Shown here piece after piece: positions 34,544 through 42,598 of a DNA stretch of 64,000 bases. Made by a program: the position numbers and the translations under genes. This DNA comes from an uncultured Ignavibacteria bacterium. Its GTDB lineage: Bacteria > Bacteroidota > Ignavibacteria > Tepidaquicellales > Tepidaquicellaceae. The notes under the pieces are model-generated. The model was not told the origin of the DNA. It was given only the letters and a program-made list of their open reading frames with translations, and did no database searches. The DNA is taken from positions 68,283-132,282 of the forward strand of contig CALJIG010000062.1 in NCBI GenBank assembly GCA_937974175.1. Reading direction: 5' to 3'. Within the stretch, counting starts at the first letter, position 1, and each line of letters begins with the position of its first letter.

Positions 34544-35845
34544 TTAAAACTTTTTAAACATCCAGTAGTTGAAGCCTACTAAAAATCTTACATCTGATTG
34601 ATAAATTCTGTTAACTATAAACTGTCCTTGTGTATCTACAGAGAATTGAGGTAAAGGTCTGTAAGTAAATCCCAGCATTCCGCTGAAAGAATTAACTCTT
34701 TCTGTTCCTTCATATACGTTTCCAAGTTTATATCTTGCATAACTGAGAGAAGCAGAAGTTGAGAATAAATTATCTTCAAAGTTTCTCTGGTAAAAACCAA
34801 ATACTCCATCAGATTCACCTGCATAACCGAAATATTTTATGAACGATAAACCGAAATTCGGATGTGTGAAGCCTGCATTTATTTTTACAGAGTTATCATT
34901 TTCATAAAGTACTGCGCCTGCTTTTCCATATATGTTAATTCCGTTATCCAGAGTATAATCAAGACCTCCGGATACTTCCTGATATTTTGAAAAATTAAAT
35001 ACCCAGAATATGCTATTGTAAGTATAATGAGGTTCGCGGTAATCATATTCACCGAATGCTCTTAACTTATCCATTAACTGTACTCTTACATTAAAATCTG
35101 CTTTATATAATTTCTTTGCTTGTATATCAAAGTTAACTTTGCTGTAGAAATTATGTACTCCGAGATATGTATAATTCAAATCAATTCCTGCAAGCTGTTC
35201 AGCGGGACCATCGAAGGTTATTTCCCTTACTGTTGGGTTGAATATACTGTCTAATCTTATCGTTGTGTATGGTTCAGGTGTGCGTTTTTTATTCGAGTAG
35301 CTGATAGAAGCCATTAAGTCTTTAACTCCGTAATAAGTGAACTGTGCTCCGAAGTGATAATTGTTTTCAAGCTTTGTGTATTTCTCAAACTCATATGAGT
35401 AAGCAGTTGGAATTCCTCCATAGCCTGCAAACTGGTATTCTTTATTCTGCCCGGCTTTTATTTTGAAATACATTCCGTCAATTGTTCCGATTCCTGCGCC
35501 TGCAAATAAACTTTGTCGCCCTAGCTTTACATCAAGAAGATTAAAGAGATTACTACCTTTTACATACAAATTATAAAATCTGTAATTGAAACCTTTATCA
35601 ACTTTATTTACAACATCCTCTTCTGTTTGCGCCATTGTATTGAAAGACCATTTACCTGTATTGAACTCAAGAAGATAATTTTGATATCCTCTTAAGTGCA
35701 TTGTCTTTGCAGAAGAGTTATCGGAGAGACTATCTAATCTTTCCCACCCGTAAAAATAATTGTTAAACCTGAAGTTGATTGATTGCGATTCTGCTGTATT
35801 AACAGAAAAAAGAAATGCAATTAGAATTAGAAGACTATATTTCAT
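34544..35845 (-). CDS. Outer-membrane beta-barrel protein, putative porin of a porin-cytochrome complex
   Basis: A 433-aa protein with a signal peptide (cleavage near 'AESQS', ~21). The rest is almost all amphipathic strands with alternating aromatic/hydrophobic residues ('SINFRFNNYFYGWE', 'FNTMAQTEEDV', 'GLSFIKYFGYAGE') and ends in 'GFNYWMFKKF', with aromatic residues close to the C-terminus as in outer-membrane barrels. About 16-20 strands fit the length. It is not recognisably MtrB, but its place among three multiheme cytochromes suggests it houses a trans-outer-membrane cytochrome. A general porin is the alternative. Confidence 0.8.
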   Translation of the reverse strand: MKYSLLILIAFLFSVNTAESQSINFRFNNYFYGWERLDSLSDNSSAKTMHLRGYQNYLLEFNTGKWSFNTMAQTEEDVVNKVDKGFNYRFYNLYVKGSNLFNLLDVKLGRQSLFAGAGIGTIDGMYFKIKAGQNKEYQFAGYGGIPTAYSYEFEKYTKLENNYHFGAQFTYYGVKDLMASISYSNKKRTPEPYTTIRLDSIFNPTVREITFDGPAEQLAGIDLNYTYLGVHNFYSKVNFDIQAKKLYKADFNVRVQLMDKLRAFGEYDYREPHYTYNSIFWVFNFSKYQEVSGGLDYTLDNGINIYGKAGAVLYENDNSVKINAGFTHPNFGLSFIKYFGYAGESDGVFGFYQRNFEDNLFSTSASLSYARYKLGNVYEGTERVNSFSGMLGFTYRPLPQFSVDTQGQFIVNRIYQSDVRFLVGFNYWMFKKF

Positions 35846-35965
35846 AATTTTTCTCTAATTGATTGTAACTATATTTGTTACTTATCCTGTTGAAACTGAA
35901 GGCCGGTATGAAACTCATACCAGCCATTTAGTCTCTATAAAAAAGAACTTACAAATTATTATTTA

Positions 35966-38053
35966 TTATTTCAGTAACATCATTTTCTTTACATCAACAA
36001 AACTTCCTGCTGAAATTCTGTAGAAATAAACACCACTGCTTAATGAACCGGCAGATGCTGCGTTCCAGTCAATTACATACTTTCCTGCATTCATTACTGT
36101 ATTAGCCAGTATTGCAACTTCTTTACCTGTAATATCAAAAACTACGATTTTTACATTTGAAGTTTTCAGCAATGAAACATTAATCTTTGTTGAAGGATTA
36201 AATGGGTTTGGATAATTTTGTGACATTTCATATTTATCTGGAACTTCCGTAGAAGCTGGTGCTATGCCTGTCAAAATATTTCTTGAAGCAATTAAAGCAT
36301 CAATAGTATATTTGGCATTATGCATTCCGTGTTCTGCACCGTCACGAATTGATAGATAATTAAAGTAAGCTTTTCTTAAGTTAACATTGTTTGAATCTTG
36401 TGCAATTAACTGCCAAGAAACTGAGTCAATACCTCTAGGTGGTAATGCGATTGACAATTTAGTTAAAGAACCTTCAACTTCTTTTCTCCATGGCTCAATT
36501 GTGCCGTCACCGTCATAATCCTGGTCAGCAATAAACTGGTCGAATCTTGTTTTTCCAAAGTGACAATTTTTGCAAGCTTCTAAGTGGTCATAGTTTGTTG
36601 CTTCATTATGTAAAAATAAGGCGTGTCCACCGACTTTATCTCTGTTTGCAGCATTAGTTGTATCTGTAGGTGCCATATGACATGTAACACATGCGTTTGA
36701 AAGGAATGCCCAGTGCTGTGTTTGTCTGTACGGAGTTCCGCCAAATGTAGCAAGGTTTTGGCCTAAATATAAGTCTCCTTGACTGTTATGGTGAGGACCC
36801 CATGTTGAGCTTGTTACTCTTGTGACAACAGGATAAGTTGCTGCACTTCTACGCGATTTATGGCAGTCAAGACATACTATTCCTGCACCTACACCGGTGT
36901 AGTGAAAACCATTTCCTAGTGTATCGCTATTTAAAGGTCTTGTTCTTATTTCTCCGTTATGCGGGTCATGGCAGGATGCGCAAGCTACATTTTCAAGCTT
37001 TGCTATTGTCATACCGTTTGTATTCGTAGCTTTTCCTTTTGTAAAGTTTACATAACCTTGTCCGTCATGGCATCTGATACAGTTTCCTAAGTCATTTGGT
37101 GTTGCATAATTATTCTGTGCAAAAGAATTGGACCAAATAACATTTGAGTGTTTTGCATTCTTCCATTGTGTAAATTGTGGTCCTATAACAGGTGAGTCGT
37201 GGCATTTTCCGCAATTACCTTCATCTACACTTTTCATTATTTTGTTGGTATCACCGCCGTTAAATACGTGTTCGCTTCCGGGTCCGTGGCAGCTTTCGCA
37301 TCCAACATTTGCAAATGCAACTAATGATGGGAATTTTCTTTTTAAAGAATCCCAGTTAGAAGATTTTGGAGGAGCATAAGTTGTCCAGTTCCATCCGAGT
37401 GTACGAGCTTTATCGTCAAAACCGTTGTTATCGGTTGCGATGTAATGGTCATATCCTAATGTATGAATTCTGAATTGATTAATTCCATAAGACGTAGGTC
37501 CTGCCGTAATCATAGATTTAAACTTATTAGCGTGGTCAGTTGTTTTCCATTTATTAAAAATATCCTGGAATTTTGGTGTTGAACCGTGGCAGCTCATACA
37601 GTTCGGGAAAGATGCTGCAACGCTGTCAAAACCACCGGTTCCGACAAATGTAGCTGCATAAATAAATGTTGTTGTATCTTTGCTTCCGCCTGCAGTAACT
37701 ATGGAAACTTTTACTTCATATGTACCGGTTAAATCCGCTTTGAATTTTTGCCAGGTCGATAAACCCGTTACATTAGAAAAAGCTGCGGTTGAACCGACAG
37801 GCTTTTGATTGAAAGTCCAGGTGATGCCTGTAATAGGATTTGCATCACCGAAATTCCATGCTCTTAAATAAACATAAGTGCCTTTTGCAACTGTTCTCAA
37901 TCCTGTTGCTACAGTAGAGTCAGCTGTAAATGCAGGGTTAGATGCATACATATTCGGCGTAACATATTCCGTCACAATCTTTACGCGAGGGACTGCAAAT
38001 AAATTCCCAACGCAAAATACAAGAAGTAGAAAAATTGTACTGATCAGTTTCAT
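35966..38053 (-). CDS. Octaheme c-type cytochrome with T9SS sorting domain
   Basis: A 695-aa protein with a signal peptide (MKLISTIFLLLVFCVGNLFA), then an Ig/PKD-like domain (~25-135). Eight CxxCH sites follow between ~150 and 500: CMSCH, CESCH, CGKCH, CIRCH, CASCH, CLDCH, CVTCH, CKNCH. 'VGCESCHGPGSEH' and 'HANKFKSM' recall cytochrome c554-type cores. The last ~85 residues are a full T9SS sorting domain ('MSQNYPNPFNPSTKI', 'SSGVYFYRISAG', ending 'MMLLK'). It should receive heme in the periplasm and then be moved folded to the cell surface. It is the first gene of the leftward set; a sigma-54-like promoter lies ~85-100 bases upstream. Confidence 0.9.
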   Translation of the reverse strand: MKLISTIFLLLVFCVGNLFAVPRVKIVTEYVTPNMYASNPAFTADSTVATGLRTVAKGTYVYLRAWNFGDANPITGITWTFNQKPVGSTAAFSNVTGLSTWQKFKADLTGTYEVKVSIVTAGGSKDTTTFIYAATFVGTGGFDSVAASFPNCMSCHGSTPKFQDIFNKWKTTDHANKFKSMITAGPTSYGINQFRIHTLGYDHYIATDNNGFDDKARTLGWNWTTYAPPKSSNWDSLKRKFPSLVAFANVGCESCHGPGSEHVFNGGDTNKIMKSVDEGNCGKCHDSPVIGPQFTQWKNAKHSNVIWSNSFAQNNYATPNDLGNCIRCHDGQGYVNFTKGKATNTNGMTIAKLENVACASCHDPHNGEIRTRPLNSDTLGNGFHYTGVGAGIVCLDCHKSRRSAATYPVVTRVTSSTWGPHHNSQGDLYLGQNLATFGGTPYRQTQHWAFLSNACVTCHMAPTDTTNAANRDKVGGHALFLHNEATNYDHLEACKNCHFGKTRFDQFIADQDYDGDGTIEPWRKEVEGSLTKLSIALPPRGIDSVSWQLIAQDSNNVNLRKAYFNYLSIRDGAEHGMHNAKYTIDALIASRNILTGIAPASTEVPDKYEMSQNYPNPFNPSTKINVSLLKTSNVKIVVFDITGKEVAILANTVMNAGKYVIDWNAASAGSLSSGVYFYRISAGSFVDVKKMMLLK

Positions 38054-38136
38054 GGTTTTTCTCCTAAAAAGTTAAATATTGTAAATTTTTTTTCACTGCT
38101 ATTATTACTTTTATTATAATTTATACTTAAATGTAT

Positions 38137-38152
38137 GTCATAGACCGTGCCA
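38137..38152 (-). promoter_or_regulatory. Sigma-54-like promoter of the leftward cytochrome operon
   Basis: On the minus strand TGGCAC-GGTCT-ATGAC places GG (38151-38150) exactly 10 bases before GA (38139-38138). The -24 half is a perfect TGGCAC; the -12 half has GA in place of the canonical GC. Transcription would start near 38126, about 73 bases before the octaheme start codon. The same pattern heads the rightward set. Confidence 0.6.
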
Positions 38153-38199
38153 AATTAAAAAGTCCAAAAATCGCTTATAATTTAGGTTTATATGTGTAC

Positions 38200-38212
38200 A
38201 ATTATGGGGAAT
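38200..38212 (-). promoter_or_regulatory. Candidate activator-binding site, copy 1
   Basis: AATTATGGGGAAT, read on the minus strand as ATTCCCCATAATT, differs at one base from the site at 39648-39660. Its centre is ~80 bases upstream of the predicted leftward transcription start, a normal place for an NtrC-type enhancer site. Confidence 0.5.
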
Positions 38213-38264
38213 GTGGAAAAATTCAACAGTTTCTTAAAAAGATTAAATTATATATTTTGTAATC

Positions 38265-39608
38265 ATGGAAATTAAGATTTTACTGATAGACGACGAACCT
38301 AAAACCACCGGATTATACGGAAAAGTTTTAAGTGAAAAGGGATATGCAGTTACTCAAATGAGTGACAGCAGGGAAGCTGTTAAATTAATTGAAAATAATT
38401 TTTTTGATATCATTATTTCAGATTTGCAAATGCCGGGTTATTCCGGAATCGATGTCTTAAAAAAGAAACCCGAAGAAAGCATTTTTATTTTAGTAACAGG
38501 GTATGCTTCAATCGAATCTGCCGTAGAGGCTATGCAGCTGGGAGCTTATGATTACCTAATGAAACCGCTTAAACTTGAGGAATTAATTTTAAAGGTTGAA
38601 AACGCAGCTGAAAAAATAAATCTGAAAAGGGATATTAACCAGCTTCGCTCACAGGTAGAGCAGAATTTTTCTTTCGGAAATATCATAGGGAAAAGTAAGA
38701 AGATGCAGGAAGTTTATGATCTGATAAAAAGAGTTTCAGGAGTTGATGTTAATGTTCATATCGAAGGAGAAAGCGGGACAGGTAAAGAGTTAGTCTCCAA
38801 AGCTATTCACTTCAACAGCATGAGAAAGAATAATGCTTTCATTGCTATTAACTGCGCAGCAATTCCTGAAACACTTTTGGAAAGTGAACTCTTCGGACAT
38901 ACTAAAGGCGCATTTACCGGAGCAACCGAAATGCAGAAAGGTGTTTTCGAAACTGCTAACGGAGGTACGCTTTTCCTCGATGAAATTTCTGAAATGCCAT
39001 ATAACCTTCAGTCAAAATTACTACGTGTTCTTGAGAACTGGGAGATAAAACCTGTAGGCAGTGATAGAATAAAAAAGATTGATGTTAAATTAATCTCTGC
39101 ATCCAATCAAAATCTTAAAGAACTGGTCAATCAGAAAAAATTCCGTGAAGATTTGTATTACAGGATAGCTACATTTAATATTGTAATTCCCCCTCTGAGA
39201 GAGAGAATAGAAGATATTCCTTTGCTGACTGATTATTTTTTGGAAAGACTTTCTAAAAAATTCGACAGAGAAATTACTATTACACCGGCCGCATTAAAAA
39301 TTCTTATGCAGTTAGAATGGCAGGGAAATGTGCGCGAGCTGGAAAACACACTTGAGCGCGCAATAATCACTTCAAATGATTCAGTTTTGAAAGAGAATTC
39401 ATTCAAATTTTACTTACAATCCTCGCCCAATAAATCAAACTTAAACGGATTTGCGTCTCAAAGCATTTCACTTAAAGATATGGAGAAGGAGTACATCAAA
39501 AAAACACTTGAAGACTGCAAATGGAATAAAGTAAAAGCTTCCAGGGTTTTAGGTATTGACAGAAAAACCTTGTACAATAAATTAGCTGAATATAAACTGG
39601 AAAAATAG
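38265..39608 (+). CDS. NtrC-family sigma-54-dependent response regulator
   Basis: A 447-aa protein of standard three-domain form. Receiver ~1-120: acidic pair in 'LLIDDEPKTTG', phospho-Asp in 'IIISDLQMPG' (~53), Lys in 'MKPLK' (~103). AAA+ sigma-54 activation domain ~140-375: Walker A 'GESGTGKELV', the sigma-54-contacting 'GAFTGA' loop, Walker B 'GGTLFLDEIS'. A Fis-type helix-turn-helix ends it ('ASRVLGIDRKTLYNKL'). It lies between the two cytochrome gene sets, both preceded by sigma-54-like promoters, so it is their likely activator. No kinase is adjacent; the soluble PAS kinase at 30285-31493 is a candidate partner. Confidence 0.95.
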   Translation: MEIKILLIDDEPKTTGLYGKVLSEKGYAVTQMSDSREAVKLIENNFFDIIISDLQMPGYSGIDVLKKKPEESIFILVTGYASIESAVEAMQLGAYDYLMKPLKLEELILKVENAAEKINLKRDINQLRSQVEQNFSFGNIIGKSKKMQEVYDLIKRVSGVDVNVHIEGESGTGKELVSKAIHFNSMRKNNAFIAINCAAIPETLLESELFGHTKGAFTGATEMQKGVFETANGGTLFLDEISEMPYNLQSKLLRVLENWEIKPVGSDRIKKIDVKLISASNQNLKELVNQKKFREDLYYRIATFNIVIPPLRERIEDIPLLTDYFLERLSKKFDREITITPAALKILMQLEWQGNVRELENTLERAIITSNDSVLKENSFKFYLQSSPNKSNLNGFASQSISLKDMEKEYIKKTLEDCKWNKVKASRVLGIDRKTLYNKLAEYKLEK

Positions 39609-39647
39609 ATTTCAGTTTTTGTCCCATATCTCCCCAAAAGTAGAGAA

Positions 39648-39660
39648 ATTCCCCACAATT
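39648..39660 (+). promoter_or_regulatory. Candidate activator-binding site, copy 2
   Basis: ATTCCCCACAATT matches the site at 38200-38212 (minus strand) at 12 of 13 bases. Its centre is about 98 bases upstream of the predicted start of the rightward transcript. A nearby TCTCCCCA (39629-39636) could be a half-site. Confidence 0.5.
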
Positions 39661-39725
39661 CTAAAAACGCCTCTAAAACTTTTCAAATAAGTCACATCAA
39701 AAACAACAACTTAAATGTTCAAATT

Positions 39726-39741
39726 CGGCACATATATTGAC
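39726..39741 (+). promoter_or_regulatory. Sigma-54-like promoter of the rightward cytochrome operon
   Basis: CGGCAC-ATATA-TTGAC places GG (39727-39728) exactly 10 bases before GA (39739-39740), as in the leftward promoter. Transcription would start near 39752, about 28 bases before the ATG at 39780. Both promoters share GGCAC-N5-WTGAC, with the canonical -12 GC replaced by GA. Confidence 0.6.
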
Positions 39742-39779
39742 TAATATTATAGTATATTATTAATGATAATGTTTGTGCC

Positions 39780-40571
39780 ATGAAACTAAAGTTTACATTT
39801 TCGGTTATTGTAATTTCACTGATAGTTCTTGCTGCTACGGAAATTTTATATTCGTATGCTAACGGAGTTTCCGGTAGAACAAGAAAAACAACAACAAGCG
39901 GCTGCAGCTGTCATAGCTCTAGTGTTAACACGGGGTTGCCAGTTGCTTTAACCGGTCCCGATAGTGTTGTTGCAGGCAGTACAACTTCATATTCTTTAGC
40001 AATTACAAGCGCAACCGGTCAAAAAGCCGGAATAGATGTGGCTGTTAGAAAAGGAACTCTGGGAACAAATCAATCAGGTACAAAACTCCTGAATGGAGAA
40101 GTAGTGCAATCAACAGGTAAAAATTTTACAAGCGGTTCCGCAAGTTTTACTTTTAACTATGTTGCTCCATCAGTTAGTGTTGTTGATACAATTTTTTCAT
40201 TGGGGCTTGCTTCAGCAGGCGGTGAAAATGGTCCTTGGAACTGGAACGATAAAAGAGTTAAAGTTTATACTGTTTCAGGATTAGAACCAAACTCAAATAT
40301 CATTCCTGATAAATATTCTCTGAATCAAAATTATCCGAATCCGTTTAATCCATCAACTACAATAATTTATTCGATAAAGAATTCCGGTAATGTAAGCTTA
40401 AAGATTTATGATTCTAACGGAAGATTTATTTCTGAACTTGTAAATACGCAGCAGAATAAAGGTGAATACAGAATCGATTTTGACGGAAGCAATCTTGCAA
40501 GCGGAGTTTATTATTATACTTTAACTACAAAAAATTTTACTGAAACAAAATCCATGGTTTTAATAAAATAA
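39780..40571 (+). CDS. Small T9SS-exported choice-of-anchor-V-like protein with CXCH motif
   Basis: A 263-aa protein with an N-terminal hydrophobic segment (~8-26). 'GVSGRTRKTTTSGCSCHSS' follows at ~29-47: in related proteins this place usually holds CxxCH, but here the spacing is Cys-Ser-Cys-His, one residue short. A beta-sandwich (~50-165; 'GPDSVVAGSTTSYSLAI', 'GENGPWNWNDKRVKVYTV') matches the choice-of-anchor V type domain. A T9SS sorting domain ends it ('NQNYPNPFNPSTTIIYSI', 'SGVYYYTL'). It is the first gene behind the rightward sigma-54-like promoter. Whether it binds heme is doubtful; it may bind another metal or only mark the surface. Confidence 0.82.
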   Translation: MKLKFTFSVIVISLIVLAATEILYSYANGVSGRTRKTTTSGCSCHSSSVNTGLPVALTGPDSVVAGSTTSYSLAITSATGQKAGIDVAVRKGTLGTNQSGTKLLNGEVVQSTGKNFTSGSASFTFNYVAPSVSVVDTIFSLGLASAGGENGPWNWNDKRVKVYTVSGLEPNSNIIPDKYSLNQNYPNPFNPSTTIIYSIKNSGNVSLKIYDSNGRFISELVNTQQNKGEYRIDFDGSNLASGVYYYTLTTKNFTETKSMVLIK

Positions 40572-40591
40572 AACCTAATCCTGTTTATAAT

Positions 40592-42598
40592 ATGCGTTTA
40601 GACTTTGCAAAAAAACTGATTTTATTTTCCTTGCTCGTGATGGGAATCGTATGGGTTATCTTTTTCACTGATATCCGTACTTCAGTTCTCTCAACTAAGG
40701 CCAATGATGAGTGTTTAAGCTGCCATGAAGATAAAGATCTTACGATGGAGATAAAGGAAAAGAAAATATCTTTATTCGTTGATAAAAATAAATTCGAAAA
40801 AGGTGTTCATGGTGGCTCTGATTGTAAAGACTGCCATGTAAATTATAAAGCAGATGATTTACCGCACGTAACAAAAAAAGCTGATGTTGACTGTAAATCC
40901 TGCCATAGTGATTTAAAAACCGAAGACCACAATGTTCACGCGAAAGTAAAATGTGAAAGCTGTCACAATCCGCATTATTCAAGTCCCGTAAAAGAGATTA
41001 AGAATAATCAGACTGAATTCTGTACAAAGTGTCACAACCAGAAGAATGTAACAGTCTTCAAAACAAATATACATGCACAGAAAAATGTTCAGTGCGGCGA
41101 TTGTCATAAATCAGGTCATGGTGTAAAGGATATTTCAAGAACTGAAGTTGCAAAAACCTGCAACCAGTGTCATAAAAATGCACATGAAAAACTTGATAAC
41201 GTTCTGAATAAATCCATGATGAAAACAGGTAATACCAACGCTCCTGTTTGTACTGATTGTCACGGTGTCCACAAAATTTATTCAAGCAAACTTGATATAC
41301 AAACTCAGGCTTGTTTGAAATGCCATTTAGATGAAAAGAAGTTCCCCGGAGAAGAAAAAGGTTCAGCAAAGTTTGTAGCTGAATATAAAACAAGCGTGCA
41401 CGGAATGCTGACAGGCAAAGATAATAAGCAAGCAGCATTGTGTACAGATTGCCATGGTAATCATGAAATGGATGACCCGAAAAACCCGGGCAGTGCAAAG
41501 ATGAAAGCAAACCTGATGGAAACTTGCGGTAAGTGTCATGCTGATGAAGTTGTTAAGTTCAAAAACTCTGCCCATGGAAAAGCATATTTAAGCGGAGATA
41601 TAAAAGATGCTCCTTCGTGCACAAGCTGTCATGGTGAACATAACATTAAAAATGTAGCATCGACTGAAAAATTTTCAAAGATTAATACATCCGATATGTG
41701 CTTAACCTGCCATAAAGGCGGTAAGCTTACAAAGGATGTAAAAAACAATTCTGATTCACTTGCAGCTAATTATCATTTAAGTGTTCACTACGTAGCGTTG
41801 AAAGACGGAAACACAAATTCTGCTTCATGCGCTGATTGTCACGGTGCACATGAAATGAAACCTTCAAATGATCCCACTGCAAAAACAAATAAAAAGAATA
41901 TAGCTAATACTTGCGGCACAACTGACTGTCATAAGAAGCAGGCAGAACAATATATAGGAAGTATTCATCAGGTTGCAGTTGACAAGGATAGCAAAGACGC
42001 TCCGACTTGTACAAACTGTCATGGAAATCACCAGATTGCAAAACGTGATAAAGGTATTGATAAAAATATTGCATCAAAAAGTGTTGTCAAACTTTGCTCT
42101 GATTGCCATTCATCAACAGGAATTATTCAAAGAAATGAACTTAAAGATATTACCAGGACATTTAATGAAAGTTTCCATGGACTGGCAGTAAGAGGCGGTT
42201 CAGGTGATGCTGCGAATTGTGAAAGCTGTCACGGATATCACAATGTAAGAAGCCCGGAAGATTCTTTATCGTCGACATTTAAAGCAAACCTTACAAAGAC
42301 TTGCGGTCAGTGTCATAAAATGGCTGATAAAACTTTATTTGAAACAAAAATTCATATCGTAAATCCGCAGGTTGAGTCACCCTGGCTTTTCTGGATTACA
42401 AATTTTTACATTCTGATTATAATAGGAACTATAGGAGCGATGACGCTTCATAATATATTAGACTATAGAAAAAAGATGCAGATAAAAAGAGAGTTGATAA
42501 AAGAAAAAAAATCACAGGAAAATTCTAATAAAGAAATTTCTCAAAGAGATAATTCTATTGACAACACTGATAACAATGAGGACAATGGAAAAAACTAA
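40592..42598 (+). CDS. 19-heme membrane-anchored c-type cytochrome
   Basis: A 668-aa protein anchored at both ends: an N-terminal helix (~8-26) and a C-terminal helix ('WLFWITNFYILIIIGTIGAMTL', ~590-612) followed by a highly charged cytoplasmic tail. Between them lie 18 CxxCH sites and one CX4CH site (CGTTDCH). Repeated blocks 'CTDCHGNHEM', 'CTSCHGEHNI', 'CADCHGAHEM', 'CTNCHGNHQI' and 'CESCHGYHNV' show internal duplication of a two-heme unit with a CHGxH signature. Its last bases overlap the cytochrome b gene, so the two are probably one inner-membrane complex passing electrons from quinol to periplasmic hemes (inference). Confidence 0.92.
   Translation: MRLDFAKKLILFSLLVMGIVWVIFFTDIRTSVLSTKANDECLSCHEDKDLTMEIKEKKISLFVDKNKFEKGVHGGSDCKDCHVNYKADDLPHVTKKADVDCKSCHSDLKTEDHNVHAKVKCESCHNPHYSSPVKEIKNNQTEFCTKCHNQKNVTVFKTNIHAQKNVQCGDCHKSGHGVKDISRTEVAKTCNQCHKNAHEKLDNVLNKSMMKTGNTNAPVCTDCHGVHKIYSSKLDIQTQACLKCHLDEKKFPGEEKGSAKFVAEYKTSVHGMLTGKDNKQAALCTDCHGNHEMDDPKNPGSAKMKANLMETCGKCHADEVVKFKNSAHGKAYLSGDIKDAPSCTSCHGEHNIKNVASTEKFSKINTSDMCLTCHKGGKLTKDVKNNSDSLAANYHLSVHYVALKDGNTNSASCADCHGAHEMKPSNDPTAKTNKKNIANTCGTTDCHKKQAEQYIGSIHQVAVDKDSKDAPTCTNCHGNHQIAKRDKGIDKNIASKSVVKLCSDCHSSTGIIQRNELKDITRTFNESFHGLAVRGGSGDAANCESCHGYHNVRSPEDSLSSTFKANLTKTCGQCHKMADKTLFETKIHIVNPQVESPWLFWITNFYILIIIGTIGAMTLHNILDYRKKMQIKRELIKEKKSQENSNKEISQRDNSIDNTDNNEDNGKN

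Noticed and set aside
36838..37379. Plus-strand frames opposite the octaheme cytochrome
   Set aside because: The minus-strand frame carries eight CxxCH sites and a sorting domain; the plus-strand frames are His/Phe-rich mirrors of Cys-rich codons.
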